Shown here: positions 24,735 through 31,814 of the stretch, piece by piece
How positions within the stretch are numbered: position 1 is the first letter of the stretch
Layout: each line of letters starts with the position of its first letter
Source of the DNA: Shinella sp. SUS2
GTDB lineage: Bacteria > Pseudomonadota > Alphaproteobacteria > Rhizobiales > Rhizobiaceae
DNA length: 64,000 bases
Direction: 5' to 3'
Assembly: GCF_001262505.1 (NCBI RefSeq)
Contig: NZ_KQ410727.1
Span: 248,001 to 312,000 of the forward strand
Notes under the pieces: generated by a model
What the model was told of the DNA's origin: nothing
Seen by the model: only the letters and a program-made list of their open reading frames with translations
The model's database searches: none
Made by a program: the position numbers and the translations under genes

Positions 24735-25526
24735 TTAGCGTAGCGTCTCCACGTCGAAGGCTGCGACGTCTTCGAGGAGTGCGACGATGCCGCCGAGGGC
24801 GTGTGCGATCAGGATCTCGCCGCGCCCTGCGGTTGCTGCTGCGGCATTTCCGGCGACGCCCTTCGGATTGAGGTCGGCCATCTTCCAGCCGAAAGCATGC
24901 GGGCCATAGGCGCGCAGATGCGCAAAGCGTGCGGCGAACTCCACCTGCCGCGAGCCGAAATGTTCCGCCTTGTCCATATGAACGCGTTCCGGATGCAGGG
25001 CGAGCATGACGGAGGTCTCGATATCGCCGCCGTGGATGTCGATCGCCTTGTCTTCCGGCGCAATCCAGCCGTCCGGCTGGCCGAAACGGGTCCAGGCCGT
25101 CGCAACGACGAGCATGTTCCAGCGCATGCGGGCCTCGGTGGCGACGATCGTCAGCAGGGGGGAATTGCCGCCGTGAGCGTTGAGCAGGACAAGCTTTCGG
25201 ACGCCCTTTGCGTTGAGGTCTCCCGCGATGCCCAGCCAGCGTTCCACCGCCTCCGCATAGCCGAGCGAGCGCGTGCCGGGCACGTCGAGATGCTCCGGCG
25301 AATAGCCGACAGGCTCGGCGGGCAGGATGGTCACGGGCAGGTGCGCCGGCAGCACGGCCATCAGACGCGCGGCAATGCCGTCGGCGATCAACGTGTCCGT
25401 TTCGAGCGGCAAATGCGGGCCGTGGCCTTCATGGGCGCCGAGCGGCAGAATGGCGATCCAGCCGGCACGGTCCCGTGCCGAAAGCGCCGGATCGTTGTCG
25501 CCCCACCGCATCTTCGGATGCGTCAT
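24735..25526 (-). CDS. Creatininase family amidohydrolase
   Basis: A 263-residue metal-dependent hydrolase. Metal-ligand motifs typical of creatininase are visible: [18 protein letters not shown] (E33, H35, H38 and D44 region), LLNAHGGN (H118) and [10 protein letters not shown]. Family members hydrolyse creatinine, formamides of deazaflavin/riboflavin intermediates or mycofactocin precursors, so the name is generic and no substrate is implied. It ends 121 bases before the cobW start and diverges from the MarR gene. Adjacency to a metal chaperone may be meaningful, since the enzyme is zinc dependent, but this is inference. Confidence 0.82.
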   Translation of the reverse strand: MTHPKMRWGDNDPALSARDRAGWIAILPLGAHEGHGPHLPLETDTLIADGIAARLMAVLPAHLPVTILPAEPVGYSPEHLDVPGTRSLGYAEAVERWLGIAGDLNAKGVRKLVLLNAHGGNSPLLTIVATEARMRWNMLVVATAWTRFGQPDGWIAPEDKAIDIHGGDIETSVMLALHPERVHMDKAEHFGSRQVEFAARFAHLRAYGPHAFGWKMADLNPKGVAGNAAAATAGRGEILIAHALGGIVALLEDVAAFDVETLR

Positions 25527-25630
25527 CGTCTGCCTCTATCCCGTCTTGCCGCCCGACTGTCACATGAGTCATACAAGGCCATGCCCGCGATGCAAGGGTG
25601 ATGCAAGGTACGGTGAGGCGGAGGCAATCG

Positions 25631-26158
25631 ATGGGCAAGAAGCACAAGGACGGCAAGAAGGGCAAGAAGAAGAAGGGGCATGATGATGTCTCGGGCGCCG
25701 GACTTGCCGCCGCCGTCGTCAATGCGGCCCGCTCCATGCGCACGGTCCTGTCGCGCAATCTTCTCGCCACCGGTCTTTATGCCGGCCAGGACGGCGTGAT
25801 CCTGGCCCTTGCGGAAGATGGCGGCCTGACCGCCGGTGCGCTCGCTGCCCGGCTCGGGGTCAAGGCGCCGACGATGACGCGCACGATCGGGCGCCTGGAG
25901 GCGCAAGGGTTCGTGGAGCGGCGGCCGGACGAGACGGACGGTCGGCTGACCGTCGTGCATCTCACCGAGGCCGGCGAGGCTTCCGTCGATCACATCACCG
26001 AGGCCGGCCGGCTCAGCGAGCAGCAGGCGGCGGAAGGGTTGAGCGAGAAGGATGTGCGCCAATTGCTCAAGCTCCTGCGCGCCATGGACGAAAACCTGCA
26101 CGGTGGCCTGGCGGACGCCCCTCGTGAGGTCGAAAAGGCAGTTGCCGACGAGATTTAA
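25631..26158 (+). CDS. MarR family transcriptional regulator with lysine-rich N-terminal tail
   Basis: A 175-residue regulator. The winged-helix domain (about 50-145) shows the MarR order: GLTAGALAARLGVKAPTMTRTIGRLEAQGFVERRPDETDGR, quoted here only by its recognition helix KAPTMTRTIGRLE and wing RRPDETDGRLTVV. The unusual part is the first 20 residues, GKKHKDGKKGKKKKGHDD, a highly basic tail that might bind DNA or RNA nonspecifically. GGAGG (25620-25624) sets the ATG at 25631. The stop codon TAA lies inside the operator-like palindrome of the downstream LacI gene, and the two genes may form an operon. Confidence 0.85.
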   Translation: MGKKHKDGKKGKKKKGHDDVSGAGLAAAVVNAARSMRTVLSRNLLATGLYAGQDGVILALAEDGGLTAGALAARLGVKAPTMTRTIGRLEAQGFVERRPDETDGRLTVVHLTEAGEASVDHITEAGRLSEQQAAEGLSEKDVRQLLKLLRAMDENLHGGLADAPREVEKAVADEI

Positions 26159-26168
26159 ACTGTTTAAA
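26154..26168. promoter_or_regulatory. Operator-like palindrome before the LacI regulator gene
   Basis: TTTAAACTGTTTAAA is a perfect 15-bp palindrome (7-bp arms, central T) overlapping the stop codon of the MarR gene. GTTTAAATAAAC (26162-26173) and GGTTTTAAAC follow, so this AT-rich cluster stands out from the GC-rich context 49 bases before the LacI start. Autoregulation is the likely use. Confidence 0.5.
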
Positions 26169-26216
26169 TAAACGGTTTTAAACGCCGCATTGCTTGGCGT
26201 TCGTCGGGGAGGGGTC

Positions 26217-27245
26217 GTGGCACAGAAAATCAAGCTTTCCACCATCGCGGAAACGCTCGGTGTTTCCACGGCGACGGTATCGCTTGCGCTCAGGGACAGC
26301 CCGCTCGTCGCAGCCACCACCCGTGACAAGATCAAGGAACAGGCCCGCGCGCTCGGCTATATCTACAATCGCCGCGCCGCCAGCCTGCGCACCTCCCGCT
26401 CCGGCATCATCGGCGTCGTGGTGCACGACATCATGAACCCGTTCTATGCGGAAATCCTGAAGGCCATCGAAAGCGAGCTCGACCGCGACCGGCAGACCTT
26501 CATTCTCTCCAACCACTACGATTCGGTCGAAAAGCAGCGCAATTTCGTCGAGACGCTGCTGCAGCTCGGCGGCGACGGGGTCATCATGTCGCCGGCCATC
26601 GGCACGCCACCGGAGGATATCCGGCTTGCCGAGGACAATGGCATGCCGGCGATCCTGATCGCCCGTTCGATCGAGGGGCTGGACGTGCCGATCTTCCGCG
26701 GCGATGACAGCTACGGCATCTCGCTTGCGACCAACCACCTGATCGGCCTCGGCCACCGCACCATCGCCATGGTGGGCGGCACGGACCAGACGTCGACCGG
26801 TCGCGATCGCTACCAGGGTTATGTCAATGCGCTGCGCAAGGCGAATATCGAGGTCGATCCGGGCCTGCGCATCCCCGGGCCGCGCACCAAGCAGGGCGGC
26901 TTCGAGGCGGCGGTGCACTTCCTCTCCCTGCCGCAGAAGCCGACCGCGGCGGTCTGTTGGAACGACCTCGTGGCGATCGGCCTGATGAACGGCATCGCCC
27001 GCGCCGGCCTCGTGCCGGGCCGCGACGTCTCCGTAACCGGGTATGACGACCTGGAAGAGGCGGCGATCGCCACCCCGGCGCTGACCACCGTCTGGAACGG
27101 CCAGTCCGAAGTCGGCCGCAATGCCGCCCGCGCTTTGCTCGACAAGCTCTCGGGCAGCCACGAGCCTGACGGCATCCACCTCATCAAGCCGGAAATGCGC
27201 ATCCGGCAATCCACCGGACCGCTCAAGGCCCATCCGGAAGGCTGA
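26217..27245 (+). CDS. LacI family transcriptional regulator
   Basis: A 342-residue repressor of normal length. The helix-turn-helix is KLSTIAETLGVSTATVSLALRD (about residues 5-26, cited as TIAETLGVSTATVSLAL), the hinge is YIYNRRAASLRTSRSG, and the sugar-binding core begins IIGVVVHDIMNPFYAEIL. The C-terminal lobe has SVTGYDDLEEAAIATPALTTV. The start is GTG (26217-26219), with GGGGAGGGG 3-5 bases upstream. It is followed 26 bases later by a 2-hydroxyacid dehydrogenase gene, which it may control. The palindrome cluster at 26154-26186 is a candidate binding site. Confidence 0.87.
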   Translation: MAQKIKLSTIAETLGVSTATVSLALRDSPLVAATTRDKIKEQARALGYIYNRRAASLRTSRSGIIGVVVHDIMNPFYAEILKAIESELDRDRQTFILSNHYDSVEKQRNFVETLLQLGGDGVIMSPAIGTPPEDIRLAEDNGMPAILIARSIEGLDVPIFRGDDSYGISLATNHLIGLGHRTIAMVGGTDQTSTGRDRYQGYVNALRKANIEVDPGLRIPGPRTKQGGFEAAVHFLSLPQKPTAAVCWNDLVAIGLMNGIARAGLVPGRDVSVTGYDDLEEAAIATPALTTVWNGQSEVGRNAARALLDKLSGSHEPDGIHLIKPEMRIRQSTGPLKAHPEG

Positions 27246-27271
27246 GGCGTCGGGTAAAGGGAGATCTCGCC

Positions 27272-28261
27272 ATGGTGGCCAAGACGCGTCTTCTCGTGCC
27301 CGGCACGATCCGCGACCGGGTGCTCGACCGCCTGAAGGACGCCTTCGACGTGGTGCGTATCGAGCGGGCGGATCCGGCGTTGCTCGCTCGCTCCGAGGCT
27401 GCGAGCATTTCCGGTGTCGCGGTTTCCGGCGGTCTTGGCGCGGCGATGATCGAGCACCTGCCGTCGCTTGAAATCATCGCAAGCTTCGGCGTCGGTTACG
27501 ATGGTGTGGATGTGGCGGCTGCCGCGGCACGCGGCATAGCTGTCACCAATACGCCCGATGTGCTGAACGACGAGGTGGCCGATACGACGATCGGCCTGCT
27601 GCTCAATACGGTGCGCCGCCTTCCGCAGGCCGAGGCGTGGCTGCGCGAAGGGCGCTGGGTGCGCGAGGGCGCCTTCCCGCTGACACCGCTCAGCCTGCGG
27701 GGCCGCAAGGCCGGCATCTACGGGCTGGGGCGCATCGGCATGGCGATCGCCGAGCGGCTGAAGGGCTTCGGCGTCGGGATCGCCTACCACACGCGGCGCC
27801 CGCGCGAGGACGTGCCGTTTGCCTATTATCCCTCGCTGGCGGAACTGGCGGAGGCGGTGGATATCCTGATCGCCATCGTGCCGAAGACGGCCGAGACGCA
27901 CCGGACGATCGATGCGCATATCCTTCGCGCGCTCGGTCCCAATGGCGTGCTGATCAATGTCGGGCGTGGCTGGACGGTCGATGAGGGCGCCCTTGCCGAA
28001 ACACTTGGGGACGGGGTAATCGCGGCGGCCGGGCTCGACGTCTTCTATGATGAGCCGAACGTGCCGCAGGCACTGCTCGACCTGCCGAACGTCTCGCTCC
28101 TGCCGCATGTCGCTTCGGCTTCGGTGGCAACGCGTGATGCCATGGCCGACCTCGTGGCAGACAATCTCTTCGCCTGGTTCGAGCGTGGTGCGGCCCTGAC
28201 CCCGGTGCCTGAAACGCCCTTTGTGCGAAAAGCAGGGAACGATCTGGAAAGCCTTCGTTAA
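27272..28261 (+). CDS. D-isomer-specific 2-hydroxyacid dehydrogenase (glyoxylate/hydroxypyruvate reductase-like)
   Basis: A 329-residue NAD(P)-dependent dehydrogenase. The dinucleotide-binding motif GLGRIG is at 151-156, followed by YHTRRPRE, where the arginines suggest NADPH preference. The catalytic triad is present as NVGRG (R232), DEP (E261) and LPHVAS (H279). It fits the GhrB/hydroxypyruvate reductase subgroup, reducing glyoxylate, hydroxypyruvate or 2-ketogluconate-type acids. AGGGAG 9 bases upstream supports the ATG at 27272. It sits directly behind a LacI regulator, consistent with a sugar-acid catabolic role. Confidence 0.87.
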   Translation: MVAKTRLLVPGTIRDRVLDRLKDAFDVVRIERADPALLARSEAASISGVAVSGGLGAAMIEHLPSLEIIASFGVGYDGVDVAAAAARGIAVTNTPDVLNDEVADTTIGLLLNTVRRLPQAEAWLREGRWVREGAFPLTPLSLRGRKAGIYGLGRIGMAIAERLKGFGVGIAYHTRRPREDVPFAYYPSLAELAEAVDILIAIVPKTAETHRTIDAHILRALGPNGVLINVGRGWTVDEGALAETLGDGVIAAAGLDVFYDEPNVPQALLDLPNVSLLPHVASASVATRDAMADLVADNLFAWFERGAALTPVPETPFVRKAGNDLESLR

Positions 28262-28321
28262 CCTTTCGGCAATTTTGCGGGCGCATGCTTTTGCCATCGA
28301 GTCGATCGCGAAGGAGAGCCC

Positions 28322-28729
28322 ATGAAGACGCTGATGATTGCCGCCGTGGCCGGCGCATTGTCGCTGGGGCTCTGGAGTGTTGCGGCGGAGCGCGCACCGG
28401 CTGTGGACCCGGTGACGACGAGTTCCGTTCCCGCTTCGGTGTTCGCGCACAGCTATACCATTTCCAATGTGGTGGCGAATACCGCCTGCCTTGCAGAGCG
28501 CGGTGACCGTATTTCGAGCCGCAGCGAGCGCTTCACTGCCAACAGCGACTGCGACGCCGTCTGGCCACGCCTTTCGGCTGCACGCACCTGGGTCGACAAC
28601 GGCGATGGTACAGTCATCGTTGCTGATGCGCAGGGTGAGGCCATTCTGACCGTCGTCGATGGCGACGGTCTCGCCTATGAGGCCGTCGAACCTGCCGATG
28701 CCATGATCACGATGATTTCGGCCGACTAG
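28322..28729 (+). CDS. Small exported protein, possible AprI/Inh-type protease inhibitor
   Basis: A 135-residue protein with a signal peptide (TLMIAAVAGALSLGLWSVAAE). The mature part has two cysteines (C57 and C77 by count of NTACLAE and NSDCDAVWP) and a short beta-rich domain with RTWVDNGDGTVIVADAQGE. The cysteine spacing, the tryptophan after the second cysteine and the G-x-A-x-L-type strands recall the Inh/AprI lipocalin-like inhibitors of secreted metalloproteases, but no protease gene is nearby. The assignment is tentative. GAAGGAGA precedes the ATG at 28322. Confidence 0.65.
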   Translation: MKTLMIAAVAGALSLGLWSVAAERAPAVDPVTTSSVPASVFAHSYTISNVVANTACLAERGDRISSRSERFTANSDCDAVWPRLSAARTWVDNGDGTVIVADAQGEAILTVVDGDGLAYEAVEPADAMITMISAD

Positions 28730-28752
28730 CAAACGCCCAAGAAAACAAGGAA

Positions 28753-29271
28753 CTAGAGCTGCCTCGGCGGATTGGATCCTGCCGGGGACGCCCTTCGCCC
28801 TTTCGGTTCGTCTGCCGCGGAGGTATCGCGCTTCGCACCCGATACACAGGTTTCGGCCCAGCCGAGCCGCCGCCCGTCCCCGGCTTGCAGCCTGAGGCGG
28901 CCGACGGGCGCGCCGGTTGCCGTTTCCACCAGCACGGAATGGCGTTCGTCCGCTCGGTAGAGGTGGTCCTCCCCCCATTGCCTCATGGCGACGATGACGA
29001 GAAAGAGGTCGCGGCCCTTCTTGGTCAGGACGTATTCCTGGTAGGCACTGCCGTCCGATGCCGGGGCGAGAGCGAGGACCTCGGCCTCGACGAGGTCGCG
29101 CAGGCGCGTGCTCAGCATGCCCCGGGCGATGCCGAGATTCTGCTGGAAGGCGCTGAAGCGCCGGATGCCGTCGAAGGCATCGCGCACGATGAGCAGCGAC
29201 CACCAGTCGCCGATGGCGTCCAAAGTGCGCGCGACGGGGCATTCGGCCTCGCGAAAACTCTTGCGTTTCAT
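28753..29271 (-). CDS. HxlR family transcriptional regulator
   Basis: A 172-residue regulator. The HxlR winged-helix domain occupies residues about 8-105: CPVARTLDAIGDWWSLLIVRDA, RRFSAFQQNLGIARGMLSTRLRDL and YVLTKKGRDL are signature segments. A 60-residue C-terminal extension (LVETATGAPVGRLRLQAGDG onward) is longer than in minimal family members but is often seen in rhizobial ones. The ATG at 29269-29271 has GAGG about 10 bases upstream. It diverges from a broken MFS transporter gene across a 93-base region that contains a perfect palindrome, the expected arrangement for a local repressor and its target. Confidence 0.87.
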   Translation of the reverse strand: MKRKSFREAECPVARTLDAIGDWWSLLIVRDAFDGIRRFSAFQQNLGIARGMLSTRLRDLVEAEVLALAPASDGSAYQEYVLTKKGRDLFLVIVAMRQWGEDHLYRADERHSVLVETATGAPVGRLRLQAGDGRRLGWAETCVSGAKRDTSAADEPKGRRASPAGSNPPRQL

Positions 29272-29296
29272 ATCGGGTACCCTCGGCGACAAACTG

Positions 29297-29311
29297 GTTC
29301 TAAAATAGAAC
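29297..29311. promoter_or_regulatory. Operator-like palindrome between HxlR and MFS genes
   Basis: GTTCTA (29297-29302), AAA, TAGAAC (29306-29311): a perfect 6-bp inverted repeat with a 3-base centre, placed between divergent genes. TAAAAT inside it could serve as a -10 element of either promoter. Confidence 0.5.
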
Positions 29312-29364
29312 TGGAAGAGGTGTTCCGAAGGTGGTCTCATCATAAGACAAAGATGAGGTTGATT

Positions 29365-30512
29365 ATGAAAACGTGCGATACCCTTTCCCAGTCCCGCCCG
29401 TGCCAGCCCGCCGATGGACCGAGGCAAGCGCCTGAAACATCGGGCCTCTCGCGGCTGACATTGCTGGTCTTCGCCGTCACTTGCGGAAGCAGCGTGGCGA
29501 ACATCTACTATGCCCAGCCCCTGCTCGATGCGATCGCGGCGACCTTTGCCATTCATCCGGCCGCTGTCGGCCTCGTCGTCACATTGACGCAGGTCGGCTA
29601 TGCGGTGGGCCTGCTCTTCCTCGTGCCGCTCGGAGACCTGCTCGATCGCCGCAAGCTGGTCATCGGCCAGACACTGCTCTCCGCCTTGGCGCTTGCTGTC
29701 GTCGCCGGGGCGCCGAATGCCCTTACCCTGTTCGGTGCGATGATCGTTGTGGGCCTGCTGGCAGTCGTGCTCCAGGTGCTGGTAGCCCTCAGCGCCACGC
29801 TGGCGCGGCCGGAAGAGCGTGGTGCGGCCGTTGGCCTCGTCACCGGGGGCGTGGTGATCGGTATCCTGGCGGCGCGGTTCGTTGCCGGCATCCTGGCCGA
29901 TGTGGGCGGGTGGCGGATCGTTTATCTTGTCTCCGCCGGCTTCATGCTGCTCCTGGGCGCGTTGCTCATGCGAGTCTTGCCACGGACGATCCCGGTAGCA
30001 AGTGCGGAACGCTATGGCAGCGTGTTGAAATCCATGCCGCTCATCTTTCTGAACGAGCCGGTGCTGCGCCTGCGGGCGGGGCTGGCTTTCCTGATCTTCG
30101 CCAGCTTCAGCACGCTCTGGACTGCGATGGTTCTGCCGCTGAGCGCGGCCTTGCGGAGCGCACGACCGGTTTATCCCTTGTGCTGCTCTGCCTCTCCTGG
30201 CTGGCAATCGCATTCCTGCCGCACTCGCTCGCGGTCTTTGCCATCGGTGTGGTGCTGCTCGATTTCGCGGTGCAGGCGGTGCACGTCACGAACCAAAGCC
30301 TTATCTTTGCTCGCCGGCCTGATGCCCGCAGCCGCCTCGTCGGCGGATACATGGTCTTCTACTCGGCCGGTAGCGCCTTGGGCGCCATCGTCTCGACGGT
30401 GAGCTATGCCCGTTTCGGCTGGGCAGGGGTCTGCCTTGCGGGGGCGACCTTCAGCCTTGCGGGCCTGTTCCTCTGGGCGGTTTCGCGAGAGAGGGCACGG
30501 CGCGCTTCATGA
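29365..30512 (+). pseudogene. MFS transporter gene with internal deletion and frameshift
   Basis: The first frame (29365 to about 30147) encodes about 260 residues of a YnfM-like MFS carrier: NIYYAQPLLDAIAATF, VGLVVTLTQVGYAVGLLFLVPLGDLLDRRKL and seven helices up to LWTAMVLPLSA. After that it runs out of frame to a stop at 30400-30402. The rest of the protein (RGLAERTTGLSLVLLCLSW to VSRERARRAS) continues in another frame to 30512. The expected helix 8 and following loop, about 30 residues, are absent at the join (30142-30150), so this is a deletion with frameshift rather than a single-base error. Total coding is about 380 residues against about 400-410 in intact relatives. The product is probably non-functional. 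Confidence 0.8.
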
Positions 30513-30538
30513 CGACGCGTCGTGCGAGGCCGGGCCGT

Positions 30539-31360
30539 TCAGGCGGTCTTGGCCGAGCCGAAAGCCAGCACGTCGGCCTCGCCGGCCGTCTTGGCGGGGC
30601 GGGGCGCGCCCTGCTTCGCGGCAGCATAGTTGCGAACCGCTTCGCCGAAGGCGGCGAACAGCTTGTTCGACGGCTGGTCGGAGCCGACCCAATATTCCGG
30701 ATGCCATTGTACACCGACTGCGAAGGCCTTGGCCCCGAGGACGGAGACGGCTTCGATCGTGCCGTCTTCGGCGACGGCTTCGACGGCAAGACGCGGTGCG
30801 ATGTCGGAGATCGCCTGCCGGTGCAGGGAATTGACCTGCACGTCGCCGGCGCCGACGACGGTGGCAAGGCAGCTGCCTTCCTTGACGTGGACCGTCTGGC
30901 GGATGCCATAGGCGACGTCGAGCACGGGAGTGTCCGGCTTGCGGTGATCCCACATGCCGGGCTGTTCCTGGATCTCGTTGGCGAGTGTGCCGCCGAGCAC
31001 GACGTTCAGTTCCTGAATGCCGCGGCAGATGGCGAGCAGCGGAATGCCACGCTCCAGCGCGCGGCTGATCAGCGGCAGGCTGGTGGCATCGCGTGCCATA
31101 TCATAGGGGCCTTCCGCATCGGTCGCTTCTTTTCCGTAGAGGGAAGGGTGCACGTTGGTGCGCGAGCCGCTGACGAGGAGCCCGTCCACCCGGTCGAGAA
31201 TGCCGTCGAAATCGTTGTCCGATTCGAGCGCCGGCACGAGGAACACCGTGACGTCGGCGCCCTTGACGGCGGCGCGCACATACTGGTTCGGGGTGGCCTG
31301 CCAGACGTTGCCTTCGATCTCCCTGATATCGGCGGGAATGGCGACAACGGGTTTCGACAT
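30539..31360 (-). CDS. Class I glutamine amidotransferase-like gamma-glutamyl hydrolase (PuuD-like)
   Basis: A 273-residue enzyme of the peptidase C26 family. The nucleophile is in LAICRGIQELNV (C112) and the partner histidine and glutamate are in VQWHPEYW (H220, E222). SGSRTNVHPSLYG forms the oxyanion region. Relatives hydrolyse gamma-glutamyl-gamma-aminobutyrate in putrescine breakdown, so it may join the polyamine metabolism begun by ornithine decarboxylase elsewhere in the window. Other puu genes are not nearby, and other gamma-glutamyl substrates are possible. The start is the ATG at 31358-31360. A nested inverted repeat lies 25-63 bases upstream. Confidence 0.82.
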   Translation of the reverse strand: MSKPVVAIPADIREIEGNVWQATPNQYVRAAVKGADVTVFLVPALESDNDFDGILDRVDGLLVSGSRTNVHPSLYGKEATDAEGPYDMARDATSLPLISRALERGIPLLAICRGIQELNVVLGGTLANEIQEQPGMWDHRKPDTPVLDVAYGIRQTVHVKEGSCLATVVGAGDVQVNSLHRQAISDIAPRLAVEAVAEDGTIEAVSVLGAKAFAVGVQWHPEYWVGSDQPSNKLFAAFGEAVRNYAAAKQGAPRPAKTAGEADVLAFGSAKTA

Positions 31361-31385
31361 GATGGGCTCCGGAAAAAGAAATACC

Positions 31386-31423
31386 AATTGACGATTTGCT
31401 ATCAAATCTCCGATCAGTCAATT
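31386..31423. promoter_or_regulatory. Nested inverted repeats upstream of the PuuD-like gene
   Basis: AATTGAC (31386-31392) pairs with GTCAATT (31417-31423), and inside it GATTTG (31393-31398) pairs with CAAATC (31403-31408). On the minus strand TTGACT is a possible -35 element. The AT-rich nested symmetry suggests a regulator site at the promoter. Confidence 0.45.
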
Positions 31424-31814
31424 CCCCCATTCTGGCGAAATGACGGCCGAAGCCCGGTTTCCAGGCGGTAGACGGAAGGATATACTGATCTAGGTTCGGG
31501 GAATCCCGGTGTGGTTCGGCGACGCCTTGTTAACTACATGCTTGCAAACAGCGATTGCATATACGACTTTTTTCGCTTTGCGTGCGCGTAATACTGTATC
31601 GCTCCGGAGACAGGATATTGCGCGGGCGGCCCATGTTAGGTTGAGTTGGCTGCGCGAACGGCCTCAATGTTGCAATATGAGGTTGAGAGCGTCTTCTCTG
31701 GGTTGAGTGCGCGTGCAATGATGCAGGGCAATACCCTCGTTATTGGGTAATTTCCCGAAATCATTCATTAAATTTTGGTCGGTAACCCTCTCGTGTCAAG
31801 GGAGTGCCGAGTCC
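31424..31814. other. Non-coding region before the second GGDEF-EAL gene
   Basis: Together with 31361-31423 this makes 454 bases without a convincing gene. It is AT-richer than its surroundings, with runs such as TTTTTTCGC near 31570 and ATTAAATTTTGG near 31770. Short open frames here lack ribosome binding sites and homolog-like features. It probably holds the promoter and a long leader for the gene starting at 31815; I see no specific RNA motif. Confidence 0.5.

Noticed and set aside
26819..29242. Very long open frame on the minus strand opposite the LacI and dehydrogenase genes (about 800 codons).
   Set aside because: It lies antisense to two well-matched genes, has arginine/histidine-rich composition typical of a shadow frame in GC-rich DNA, and resembles nothing.
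29365..30512. Programmed frameshifting in the MFS gene.
   Set aside because: There is no slippery sequence at the join, and coding for helix 8 is physically missing.
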